Below are positions 55,894 through 64,000 of a stretch of DNA of 64,000 nucleotides, one piece after another. Every line of letters starts with the position of its first letter. Positions within the stretch are counted from its first letter, which is position 1. A program made the position numbers and the translations under genes. This DNA is from Solitalea koreensis. GTDB lineage: Bacteria > Bacteroidota > Bacteroidia > Sphingobacteriales > Sphingobacteriaceae. The notes under the pieces are model-generated. The model worked only from the letters and a program-made list of their open reading frames with translations, searched no databases and was not told the origin of the DNA. The stretch is taken from positions 248,001 to 312,000 of the forward strand of contig NZ_FXSZ01000001.1 in assembly GCF_900182575.1 (NCBI RefSeq). The letters run 5' to 3'.

Positions 55894-56913
55894 TTAAGAA
55901 AATGGTTTATTTGAACTAAATGACCTGACTTTTAAGAGCATTGAATTATTTTTTGAAATGTTGTGAAAAGGCATGAGAACAGCTCCTTCGTGTCTTTTAG
56001 CATGCCCAAGTGGTGCGTTCATTGTCCAGCCCAAATCGTATCGATTTACGAATTGTGATGCGTACTTTATGGCCTCAAAACTCAGATAAGTCGACGCTCC
56101 ACTTGCATTACACTCGCGATCAAAAACACCAAAAATAGAATATGCGAAATGCTCATCCCTAATGTCAAAAACGGCAGCATGTATTTTATTATTTGCATCA
56201 ACTGCATATAAAACCCGACCGCATCCATGTGCTAAAGCTGCATCATGAATACGTTTAAACAGTTCAAATGAATATTTTATTTTGCGCCCAATTTTCCTTA
56301 AAACGTCCACATGAAAATTATAGAATTCTTCAGGTGGCAAATCATACTTCACAGTCATATTTTGTTGCCCCTTCTTTACCCGTTGACGATTAGTTTTTGA
56401 AAACCGCTTTAAAACCTGTTCCCAATTACCAATGTCTTCAATTACATAGGAATATTTTATAGTCTGTTTGAAACCTTGCCAATAAAAGGGACACCAATTA
56501 TGAAAATCATAATCAAAAGCTAGTGAAAAGTGATCAAACTTCGGAAGCGTTGCAATCAATTTACTATAAACTTCAATCTCGAAATCCATCCTCATAATAT
56601 CATCTTGCCCCGTAGGATATTTTATCCAGCATCCCAAATACGGTGTAAACGGAGGTCGAACTATACCAACAAAGCCCCATTTTCTTTTAATGTAAATAGG
56701 CCAGGCTGCAATGATTTCCCCTTCCGATTCAATGATTTTCACATCCCAACTATGCTCGCCACAAACCATATCTAACCACCAATCTTGTGAAAAAAGCGGA
56801 ATTGAATCTTCTGTTTTGCAAAGTGAGCGGTATCTTTCTTTCGATGTTTTCGTACCAGACTGGTCTTTAACCCTCACTGATTCTTCTCTTAAAAAACCTA
56901 TTGAGATATCCAT
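55894..56913 (-). CDS. FemAB/GNAT-like acyltransferase, paralogue C
   Basis: A 339-residue paralogue with RYRSLC, QDWWLDMVCGEHSWDVKIIES, PPFTPYLGCWIKYP, NRQRVKKGQQNMTVKYDLPPE and DANNKIHAAVFDIRDEHF. The ATG at 56961 would add 16 residues, and the one at 56913 aligns better with paralogue B. It is the first of the three to be read, after the flippase gene. The GNAT core is intact. The donor could be acetyl-CoA, an aminoacyl-tRNA or another acyl-CoA; the sequence does not say. Confidence 0.83.
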   Translation of the reverse strand: MDISIGFLREESVRVKDQSGTKTSKERYRSLCKTEDSIPLFSQDWWLDMVCGEHSWDVKIIESEGEIIAAWPIYIKRKWGFVGIVRPPFTPYLGCWIKYPTGQDDIMRMDFEIEVYSKLIATLPKFDHFSLAFDYDFHNWCPFYWQGFKQTIKYSYVIEDIGNWEQVLKRFSKTNRQRVKKGQQNMTVKYDLPPEEFYNFHVDVLRKIGRKIKYSFELFKRIHDAALAHGCGRVLYAVDANNKIHAAVFDIRDEHFAYSIFGVFDRECNASGASTYLSFEAIKYASQFVNRYDLGWTMNAPLGHAKRHEGAVLMPFHNISKNNSMLLKVRSFSSNKPFS

Positions 56914-57120
56914 ATTAAGCACATCAAATATTATAGCAAAAAGTTTATCATATAATTTCAAAAAAACACCCTGACTTTCGATTCAATAACTCAGGCATTA
57001 TAATCAGTGAGTTTTACTAACATTTACTGTGCCCAAATGAATTAGTTTTAGAATAAAAAGATCTTTGTATATAATATACTATTAAACAGACTCGAGATCT
57101 CAACAAAGGCATCGGATCAA

Positions 57121-58431
57121 TTATGAAGCCGTACCAAGTTTTGAACTAACGTTACTTTTTTTTAAAGCAGCGATACCTTTAGCATATTTATAACTATAGG
57201 CAAGCAACCCTAAATAATAAATTGTGAACACCGCCGCATACAAGCTTAAGGCAGTTTCAATTTGGCCAATTTTTCCACCTAAATACATTGAAGCCAACAC
57301 TCCAAAAAACAATGAAAATTGAAACACCAAATCTACTTCCTGCTTCTCTGCTATACTAAATGTGGCTGATAATGGACTAGAAATAAACTGAAAAAAATAC
57401 ATTGGAGTCAAAATACTGGCAAACTCTCCAGCCTGACGCCACTTTTCTCCAAAGGTGAAAGCAAAAAAATCAGGGGCTAAAAAGTAAAAAATCAAAAAAG
57501 GAACAAATGAAATTCCTGCCAACGCTTTTAACGTTTTTAGAAAAACCTGTTCACAGTTTCCTTTTTCCGCATAATCTTTTGCGGCTTGCTCATTAAAAAC
57601 AGTTCCTAATGATTTGGTAATTATCCCCATAGGAACTGTAGAAATTTGCTTTGCGAATCCAAATAATCCCAACACCGAATGACCAAAAAATGAATTAATT
57701 AAAAATGATGGTGTTTCTAATGCTCCCGTATTGAATAAACCGGCAACAAGTGTAAATTTTGGAAATTTTATATACCGGATTGCCGTTGATTTAAGAATTC
57801 TTTTGTTGTTGTCTTTTTTGAAATAAGCGATATCTCCTGTTTTAACCAACTTAAAAAAATAAATCAATACACCTGATAAAAGCCCAATTATTTTGCCTAA
57901 CACTAAACCCAAAGGTTGGTGAAGAAATCCAAACACAATTGCGACTCCTCCAAATATTGCATTTTCAGCAATTTTATTAGTTGAGATTAACTTATACTGC
58001 TTATTTCTATTAAACCAATTAGTAAATACGACTGAAAATGTGTTAATAATCACCACCAATGGAAGTAAATAATACCAATTGCCGAGTATTTGAAAATTAA
58101 ATAACTTAATAATTGGCTTGCTAAAAATTATAAATGTCAGGGTAAGGATTATATTAACCATAAATGAGTTAATCAAAGTAACTTTCACTACGTTGAATGC
58201 CGTATTTTGTCTGCGAGGCAATAAAATAGCGAATTCATATCTGCTGGTTGAAACAACTGATAAAATACTTACTGCGCTAAAAAGAAGAGCTAAACATCCA
58301 AAATCCTCGGGCCCATATAACCTTGGAAGAATCAGAAACAATAAAACCTGTACACCTTGGGCAATAACAATTCCCGAAAACAAGGTGACTGAATTCTTAA
58401 AATAATCTGACCTATTTTTAAAAACATTCAT
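57121..58431 (-). CDS. Polysaccharide flippase (Wzx/MATE-like)
   Basis: A 436-residue integral membrane protein with about twelve hydrophobic segments. The N terminus NSVTLFSGIVIAQGVQVLLFLILPRLYGPEDFG is the classic oligosaccharide-flippase start, and FGFAKQISTVPMGIITKSLGTVFNEQAAKDYAEKG is also typical. It would move the lipid-linked repeat unit across the inner membrane before Wzy polymerisation. The ATG at 58431 is chosen because it leaves a 4-bp gap from the upstream oxidoreductase gene; 58473 would overlap it. Confidence 0.9.
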   Translation of the reverse strand: MNVFKNRSDYFKNSVTLFSGIVIAQGVQVLLFLILPRLYGPEDFGCLALLFSAVSILSVVSTSRYEFAILLPRRQNTAFNVVKVTLINSFMVNIILTLTFIIFSKPIIKLFNFQILGNWYYLLPLVVIINTFSVVFTNWFNRNKQYKLISTNKIAENAIFGGVAIVFGFLHQPLGLVLGKIIGLLSGVLIYFFKLVKTGDIAYFKKDNNKRILKSTAIRYIKFPKFTLVAGLFNTGALETPSFLINSFFGHSVLGLFGFAKQISTVPMGIITKSLGTVFNEQAAKDYAEKGNCEQVFLKTLKALAGISFVPFLIFYFLAPDFFAFTFGEKWRQAGEFASILTPMYFFQFISSPLSATFSIAEKQEVDLVFQFSLFFGVLASMYLGGKIGQIETALSLYAAVFTIYYLGLLAYSYKYAKGIAALKKSNVSSKLGTAS

Positions 58432-58435
58432 AAAA

Positions 58436-59470
58436 TTACTTTTGAGCGTAGATTCTTTCGATGATCTCAACAACCTTTAAACCTTCTAATGCATTCGTGG
58501 TTATAGTTGAACGACCTTTTAAAGTATCAATCACGTTTTCGATAATGTAATTATGATTTTGAGCGGATCCTTTGTAGGCACCATAATCATTACCTGGATT
58601 AGTGGGGGCCAAAACTGGCATTTCATAATCCCTAACATGGCAATAGTCTACTTTATCCATATACTGTCCACCAATTTTGACACTACCATTTTCAGCAATA
58701 ATGGTCATACTACTTTCAAGATTTTGATCCCAAACAGCGGTTGAATAATTCACACACCCCATACCTCCATTTACAAAATCGAAAGTAATAAAGCCACTGT
58801 CTTCAAAATCAGTAATATCCTCATGATTAAAGTCTGCAAACTTTCCTTTTATATTGTCAATATCTCCGAAAAGCCAGTACAGAATATCAATAAAGTGGGA
58901 GAATTGTGTAAACAATGTTCCTCCGTCCATGTCCTTTGTACCATGCCAACTGCAAGGAGTATAGTAACGAGTATCTCTGTTCCAATAACAGTTTAATTGA
59001 ACCATAAATATTTTACCCAATCTTCCGGAATTGATTAAATCTTTAATCCATATCGAGGGGGGAGAGTAGCGATTCTGCATAACGGCGAATACTTGCCTAT
59101 TTACATTTAAAGCTTTATAGATTACAGTTTCAGCATCACGTTTACGAAGAGCAACTGGTTTTTCAACAACAATATGTTTGCGAGCATCCAAACATTGAAG
59201 AGATTGCTGAGCATGACAACCATTGGGAGAAGCAATATTTACAACGTCGACTTCTATGCCTGATGACAAAAAATCATTGATACTACGATAAAAAGGAAGA
59301 TCAAAATCTTTTAAATTTAGTTCATCTTGCGGTTTTATATCTATTAAGGCTACCAATTCCGACTCTTTATTTCTTGTCACCATTTCAGCATGGCGCTTTC
59401 CAATATGGCCGCAACCCACCACCGCAAACTTTACTTTTTCACCTATAAGATTATTACTGAGAGCGTTCAT
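58436..59470 (-). CDS. Gfo/Idh/MocA oxidoreductase, WbpB/WlbA-like
   Basis: A 344-residue NAD-dependent enzyme. The dinucleotide site VVGCGHIGKRHAE and the family EKPVALRK segment with its active lysine are seen. In the Wbp pathway this enzyme oxidises C3 of UDP-GlcNAc-uronate to the 3-keto form, which the aminotransferase then uses. The two genes just upstream and the one beyond match the other steps, which makes this role likely, though WbpB cannot be told from other Gfo/Idh enzymes by motif alone. Confidence 0.85.
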   Translation of the reverse strand: MNALSNNLIGEKVKFAVVGCGHIGKRHAEMVTRNKESELVALIDIKPQDELNLKDFDLPFYRSINDFLSSGIEVDVVNIASPNGCHAQQSLQCLDARKHIVVEKPVALRKRDAETVIYKALNVNRQVFAVMQNRYSPPSIWIKDLINSGRLGKIFMVQLNCYWNRDTRYYTPCSWHGTKDMDGGTLFTQFSHFIDILYWLFGDIDNIKGKFADFNHEDITDFEDSGFITFDFVNGGMGCVNYSTAVWDQNLESSMTIIAENGSVKIGGQYMDKVDYCHVRDYEMPVLAPTNPGNDYGAYKGSAQNHNYIIENVIDTLKGRSTITTNALEGLKVVEIIERIYAQK

Positions 59471-59477
59471 TTTAGGT

Positions 59478-60080
59478 TTATTTGATGCGTTTTACCATGT
59501 TATTATCTAGCATATATATTTGACCACTTTCCGGACACACTGCTTTTCCATTCTCGTCAAATTTCAATTTATGACCAAACTCACTAATCCAACCGGTTTG
59601 CCTTGCGGGATTCCCTACAACCAATGCAAATGGTAGAACATCTTTAGTTACAACTGCTCCGGCACCTATTAAAGCATAAGTTCCAATATTGTTCCCGCAA
59701 ACAACAGTTGCGTTAGCTCCAATTGAAGCACCTTTACCCACATGAGTTTTTGCATATTGCCCACGACGATTCACCGCACTGCGAGGATTTATTACATTTG
59801 TAAAAACCATGGAGGGGCCCAAAAAAACATCATCATCACAAATTACACCCGTATAAATCGAGACGTTGTTCTGCACTTTCACATTATTGCCCAATACGAC
59901 TTCAGGAGATATCACAACATTTTGTCCAATGTTACATCTCTCACCAATTTTACAGTTAGGCATAATATGGCTAAAATGCCAAATTTGAGTCCCCAAGCCT
60001 ATTTCACAACCTTCATCGATCACAGCTGATGCATGAGCCGTATAGGATTTCTCAAGCGTATTGTCGTTGTTTAATTGCAT
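59478..60080 (-). CDS. Left-handed beta-helix acetyltransferase, WbpD-like
   Basis: A 200-residue hexapeptide-repeat acetyltransferase. Repeats such as GTQIWHFSHIMPN, IGERCNIGQNVVIS and GANATVVCGNNIGTYALIGAGAVVTKDVLPFALVVGNPA are seen. The C-terminal GWISEFGHKLKFDENGKAVCPESG is the tail of the WbpD group, which acetylates the 3-amino group of UDP-2-acetamido-3-amino-uronate. The start overlaps the end of the aminotransferase gene by 29 bp, so the two are translationally coupled. Confidence 0.9.
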   Translation of the reverse strand: MQLNNDNTLEKSYTAHASAVIDEGCEIGLGTQIWHFSHIMPNCKIGERCNIGQNVVISPEVVLGNNVKVQNNVSIYTGVICDDDVFLGPSMVFTNVINPRSAVNRRGQYAKTHVGKGASIGANATVVCGNNIGTYALIGAGAVVTKDVLPFALVVGNPARQTGWISEFGHKLKFDENGKAVCPESGQIYMLDNNMVKRIK

Positions 60081-61197
60081 ACGAAATAATATTTTGAGTG
60101 ATATATGCTAATTGTTCTTCATCTAATTCAGTATGAATTGGTAAAGAGAGCACCTGTTTACACAACTTTTCAGAAACTGGAAAGTCTCCTTCTCCATAGC
60201 GATCAGTTTCAAATGCTTTTTGCAGATGCAGTGGTATAGGATAATACACCATAGCAGGAATTCCTTTCTCTTCCAGATAATTTTTAAGTGAGTCTCTATC
60301 AACGCCATCCAACAAAAGGGTATACTGATGAAAAACATGCGTAGAATTATATTGGCGTTTGGGCATTTTAATTCCATCTACACCATTAAAAACGGCATCA
60401 TAATAATTCGCAGCCTTATTTCTGGCAGCTGCATACTCATCGAGTTTATATAATTTTACTTTTAAAATAGCCGCTTGAAGTGTATCCAATCTTGAATTAA
60501 CACCCAACATTTCATGATGGTATTTTTTAGCTTGTCCATGATTGGCTATCATTCTAATACGTTCACCTAACTTAGTATCATTGGTAAACAACGCCCCGCC
60601 ATCACCGTAACATCCAAGATTTTTAGAAGGAAAAAAAGAGGTACAACCAATATCACCCATGGTTCCAGCACTCTTTACGGTTCCATCAGAAAATGTATAA
60701 AGGGCTCCCAATGCTTGGGCTGTATCCTCAATTACATGAATATCATGATGTTTAGCCAAATTCAAAATTGGCTCCATATCACAACACTGACCAAATAAAT
60801 GTACAGGGACGACTGCTTTAGTTTTATTGGTAATGGCCTTTTCAATAATGGGAGCCGTGACATTGAATGTTTCCGGATCAACTTCAACCATAACAGGAGT
60901 TAAACCCAACAAAGCAATTACCTCTGCGGTAGCAACATAGGTAAATGCAGGAACAATAATTTCATCCCCTGGCTTAAAATTGAGTGCCATCATTGCAATT
61001 TGCAAGGCATCTGTCCCGTTACCACATGTAATTACATGTTTTACAGACAGGTATTCTTCTAATTTCTGTCGGAACTCATTTACCTGGGGACCATTGATAA
61101 AGGCCGCAGAATCCAGGCATTCAACTATAGCTAAATCAATTTCTTGCTTAATTCGTTCATATTGACCTTTAAGGTCAACCATTTGTATCTGTTTCAT
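60052..61197 (-). CDS. DegT-type aminotransferase, WbpE-like
   Basis: A 381-residue PLP enzyme with the Schiff-base lysine K192 in FFPSKNLGCYGDGG. The segments MVDLKGQYERIKQEID and AFTYVATAEVIALLGLTPVMVEVDP, and CCDMEPILNLAKHHDIHVIEDTAQALGA, are the marks of the WbpE/WlbC group that aminates C3 of the 3-keto uronate. Together with the dehydrogenase before it and the two genes after it, the order matches the four Wbp-like steps. It lies 35 bp after the dehydrogenase gene. Confidence 0.92.
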   Translation of the reverse strand: MKQIQMVDLKGQYERIKQEIDLAIVECLDSAAFINGPQVNEFRQKLEEYLSVKHVITCGNGTDALQIAMMALNFKPGDEIIVPAFTYVATAEVIALLGLTPVMVEVDPETFNVTAPIIEKAITNKTKAVVPVHLFGQCCDMEPILNLAKHHDIHVIEDTAQALGALYTFSDGTVKSAGTMGDIGCTSFFPSKNLGCYGDGGALFTNDTKLGERIRMIANHGQAKKYHHEMLGVNSRLDTLQAAILKVKLYKLDEYAAARNKAANYYDAVFNGVDGIKMPKRQYNSTHVFHQYTLLLDGVDRDSLKNYLEEKGIPAMVYYPIPLHLQKAFETDRYGEGDFPVSEKLCKQVLSLPIHTELDEEQLAYITQNIISYAIKQRQYA

Positions 61198-61232
61198 AGT
61201 GAGAGCGTAAATTTCAAGAGAGTATTATTCCA

Positions 61233-62498
61233 TTATAATCTGGCATCGATCAGTTTACGATCCAGGAATGCTTTCGTGTCAAAAATTATTGAAGAGTAAT
61301 TATGTTTGAGATAATTGTAATCAACAGCTTGAAACTCTTCATGAGATACAGCTAAAATGATTACGTCATAATTTCTGCCATCTAAGTTGTCCAACAAACA
61401 AATACTGTACTCTTCGTGCACTTCTTTCTTATCGGCCCATGGATCATATACATCAACACTTAAGCCAAATTGAACGAGCTCATTATAAATATCGATAACC
61501 CGCGAATTACGAATATCAGGGCAATTCTCTTTAAATGTAACACCTAAAATAAGTGCCTTTGATCCATCAATTTTATGCCCCTTTTTGATCATCAACTTAA
61601 CAACTTTATTGGCCACAAACATTCCCATATTGTCATTGATCCTACGTCCAGACAATATAACTTGAGGATAATAACCCAAGCTTTGCGCTTTATGAACTAA
61701 ATAATAAGGATCGACGCCAATACAATGTCCGCCAACTAAACCAGGCTTAAACTTAAGAAAGTTCCATTTTGTTCCTGCAGCCTCCAACACATCATGCGTA
61801 TCTATTCCCATTTTGTCAAAAATCAGAGATAATTCATTTACAAATGAAATATTAACGTCGCGCTGAGCATTTTCAATTGCTTTTGAGGCCTCTGCTACTT
61901 TTAAAGAAGGGGCCAAAAAAGTACCGGCATTAATGATGGTGTTGTATAATTCTTGTACTTGTAGAGCAATTTCAGGAGTACTTCCGCTAACTACTTTCCT
62001 AATTGTAGTAAGTGTATTTACCTTATCACCTGGATTTATGCGTTCTGGTGAGTATCCACAAAAGAAATCTTGGTTATATTTTAAACCGCTATATTTTTCC
62101 AATACGGGAACGCAATCTTCCTCCGTACAACCCGGATAAACAGTAGATTCATAAATTACAACATCATCTTTTTTCAACACCTTTGCAATACTCTGGCTGG
62201 CTTTTAGCAATGGAGCAAGATCAGGATTTTTAAAATTATCAATTGGTGTAGGAACGGTAACTATATAGACATTACCTACTCTGATCTGTTCCAAATCGTT
62301 AGTAAATGATAAATGCTTAGAAGCTTTTAACTCGTCTGAATCAACCTCAAGTGTTTTATCATACCCATTTGACAAATCGAGCACTCGGGAAGGGTTAATA
62401 TCAAAACCTATAGTTTTGTATTTTTTACCAAATTCAACTGCTAAGGGTAATCCTACGTAACCGAGTCCGACTATTATTATGATTGGTTTATTTTTCAC
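61233..62498 (-). CDS. UDP-sugar 6-dehydrogenase (WbpA/WbpO/TviB-like)
   Basis: A 421-residue NAD-dependent enzyme that oxidises C6 of UDP-GlcNAc (or UDP-ManNAc/GalNAc) to the uronate. The N-terminal NAD site IIIVGLGYVGLPLAVEFGKKY and the catalytic C259 in GLVGGHCIGVDPYY, plus YESTVYPGCTEE, are seen. WecC-, WbpA- and TviB-type enzymes share this pattern. Four WbpB/D/E-like genes next to it favour UDP-GlcNAc as substrate. It follows the Wzc-type gene after 88 bp. Confidence 0.92.
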   Translation of the reverse strand: MKNKPIIIIVGLGYVGLPLAVEFGKKYKTIGFDINPSRVLDLSNGYDKTLEVDSDELKASKHLSFTNDLEQIRVGNVYIVTVPTPIDNFKNPDLAPLLKASQSIAKVLKKDDVVIYESTVYPGCTEEDCVPVLEKYSGLKYNQDFFCGYSPERINPGDKVNTLTTIRKVVSGSTPEIALQVQELYNTIINAGTFLAPSLKVAEASKAIENAQRDVNISFVNELSLIFDKMGIDTHDVLEAAGTKWNFLKFKPGLVGGHCIGVDPYYLVHKAQSLGYYPQVILSGRRINDNMGMFVANKVVKLMIKKGHKIDGSKALILGVTFKENCPDIRNSRVIDIYNELVQFGLSVDVYDPWADKKEVHEEYSICLLDNLDGRNYDVIILAVSHEEFQAVDYNYLKHNYSSIIFDTKAFLDRKLIDARL

Positions 62499-62586
62499 GT
62501 TTGAATAATTTATGTTTACAAGGCAGAATTGTTCAAGATCACTAATATTGAGCGATAACGGTTCTAAGTTATAAAGGATTTTGATT

Positions 62587-64000
62587 TCAGGACGCCTTTA
62601 GTTTTTTCAAGACCTGCTTTCGGGATTTAACCGGCTCATAATATCCTGTATTTGTGTATCCGTAACCATAACTTTGTTCAAAATCAACTCCATTGAATAC
62701 AATACTCATGTTTTTAAACTTGCCTGCTTCATGAAAATCAGCAATCATCTTTAACTGAGGCAATTGTGTATGACCATATCTTACCACATAAATTGTCGCG
62801 TCAACAAATTTCTCTATTAATAATGCATCTGCAACCAATCCAATTGGCGGTGAATCAATGATCACGTAATCGAATTTTTCGTTCAACTCTTGAAATAAAG
62901 CTGACACCCTCTCTCCCATTAAAAGCTCAATTGGGTTTTCAGTGGTTTCACCTGAACTAATTAAATATAAGTTTTCATTATTACTCACCATTTTTATGAT
63001 ATTATCAAGAGTGGCCTCTCCTCTTAAATAATCGGTTATGCCGAAATTTCCTTTCACCCCAATTGCTTTTGATATGCCGGGTTTTCTCAGATCTAATTCC
63101 AAAATCACAGTTTTTTTACCTGAAATAGCCAAGCTGGAACCAAGATTTAAAGAAACAAAACTTTTGCCTTCTGCCGTAATACTTGATGTAACGAGAAGAA
63201 TTTTGTTTTTATTATTTACATCAATGTATTGAAGATTGGTTCTTAAAAACCGGAATTGCTCAGATAAAGCAGTACGACTACCTGCACTAACCACCAATGG
63301 AGAGCGGCTTGAACTCTTCCCAATAACGCCAACAATAGGAGCTTTGGTTGCATCTTCGATGGTTTCACGAGCCTTAATTTTATTATTAATTAGCTCTTTA
63401 ACCCAAATACTAAACACCGGAATCAGTAACCCGAGAAGAGAAGCCAAGACAAACGTTTTACCAGCACTTGGACGAACAGGATCAATTGTACTTTGCGCCG
63501 GATCAACCACCTGACTATCCAAAATCATAGCCGCATAGGCTAGCGCAGTTTCTTCCCTTTTTTGCAATAAATACGTATATAAATCTTGTTTTATGCTTTT
63601 TTGACGTTCAACATTAACCAGTTGACGCTCTTTCTTTGGAACGGTTCGAACGGTTGATTCAAATCGAGCGTTATTGCTTTGCAACGAATTTCGTGTTATT
63701 TGCAAGGCCTGTTTAGTTGCTTGAATGTTATCAACTATGCCTGCTTTGGCATTCTCAATTTGAGTAGTATAACCTTGAACCATTGGGTTATTTTCACTTG
63801 TTGTTTGCAATAACTTTGCTTTTTCTAGTTCAAGTTCATTAAGTTTTGTAATTCTGTTTTGAAGTACAGGATCATTTGCAGCAGCCGTTGAGGGAATGGA
63901 ACCTCCTCCATTACTTTTAGCAACCAGTTCACCAATTGAATTCAGCTGGCTTAATTGAATATTTACTTGATTTAATTGAGCGTCATTTTCTTTCATCATC
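62587..64000 (-). CDS. Wzc-type polysaccharide co-polymerase / BY-kinase, 3' part
   Basis: The frame runs to the right edge of the window, so the N terminus is missing; 470 residues are visible. They hold a coiled coil (ITKLNELELEKAKLLQ region), the periplasmic end of the Wzz domain, a membrane segment (FVLASLLGLLIPVFSIWV) and a cytoplasmic tyrosine kinase. The kinase has Walker A as SSITAEGKSFVSLNLG (the usual first Gly is Ala), Walker A' VILELDLRKPG, and Walker B YVIIDSPPIG. The C terminus has a Tyr cluster (YGYGYTNTGYYEP) for autophosphorylation. It controls chain length and export of the polysaccharide made by the genes to its left. Confidence 0.92.
   Translation of the reverse strand, partial: MMKENDAQLNQVNIQLSQLNSIGELVAKSNGGGSIPSTAAANDPVLQNRITKLNELELEKAKLLQTTSENNPMVQGYTTQIENAKAGIVDNIQATKQALQITRNSLQSNNARFESTVRTVPKKERQLVNVERQKSIKQDLYTYLLQKREETALAYAAMILDSQVVDPAQSTIDPVRPSAGKTFVLASLLGLLIPVFSIWVKELINNKIKARETIEDATKAPIVGVIGKSSSRSPLVVSAGSRTALSEQFRFLRTNLQYIDVNNKNKILLVTSSITAEGKSFVSLNLGSSLAISGKKTVILELDLRKPGISKAIGVKGNFGITDYLRGEATLDNIIKMVSNNENLYLISSGETTENPIELLMGERVSALFQELNEKFDYVIIDSPPIGLVADALLIEKFVDATIYVVRYGHTQLPQLKMIADFHEAGKFKNMSIVFNGVDFEQSYGYGYTNTGYYEPVKSRKQVLKKLKAS

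Overview
The window reads as chromosome of a Bacteroidota bacterium, most likely from the Sphingobacteriales or a close group. The support is: AT-rich DNA (about 37-40% GC by eye, not computed), a TTG-N19-TAnnTTTG promoter of the Bacteroidota type upstream of sucA, weak or absent Shine-Dalgarno sequences, a subtilase with a type IX secretion sorting domain, and a fad operon of the Bacteroidota type. No rRNA, tRNA, CRISPR array, insertion sequence or integrase was seen.

Region 1 (1-13 kb) is core metabolism and regulation. A 3' fragment of a heavy-metal-binding domain gene is followed by sucA-odhB, the E1 and E2 of 2-oxoglutarate dehydrogenase, on the minus strand. A MerR-type regulator with a cobalamin-binding half carries CarH-like light-sensor residues. 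It is divergent from a TetR-type regulator plus ABC1-kinase pair. Small CBS, GNAT and [2Fe-2S] proteins, an SDR epimerase and two tandem lipoprotein FKBP isomerases follow.

Region 2 (11-23.5 kb) is fatty acid degradation. MarR, 3-hydroxyacyl-CoA dehydrogenase/enoyl-CoA hydratase, thiolase and acyl-CoA dehydrogenase are read as one minus-strand operon, interrupted by a decayed four-helix-bundle gene. A 20-bp palindrome just upstream of marR is a good operator candidate. Gamma-glutamyltransferase, a long-chain acyl-CoA ligase, a nitronate monooxygenase-like protein and a DUF4442 protein lie beyond.

Region 3 (23.6-36.6 kb) holds an M61 glycyl aminopeptidase-like protein, a DUF4430-like protein, an RND efflux operon (adaptor, pump, outer-membrane channel), a single-domain response regulator, a small secreted protein and a 1247-residue subtilase with a type IX sorting domain.

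Region 4 (36.6-64 kb) is a surface polysaccharide (capsule or O-antigen) locus on the minus strand. From right to left it encodes a Wzc-type tyrosine kinase (cut by the window edge), a set matching the Wbp pathway to UDP-2,3-diacetamido-uronic acid (dehydrogenase, aminotransferase, acetyltransferase, oxidoreductase), a flippase, three FemAB-like acyltransferase paralogues, a NodB-like deacetylase, glycosyltransferases, a Wzy/WaaL-type polymerase or ligase, a 2-epimerase, a second aminotransferase and a small phosphoglycosyltransferase. Further left lie a membrane 4,6-dehydratase, a second NodB-like protein and a formyltransferase. Between these two blocks, three paralogous lipoproteins with a parallel beta-helix fold are inserted on the plus strand. 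An 883-bp gap before the third contains a run of hairpins that looks like a structured leader RNA. The three lipoproteins and this RNA are the most likely undescribed system here; a role in binding or trimming the locus's own polysaccharide is inference only.
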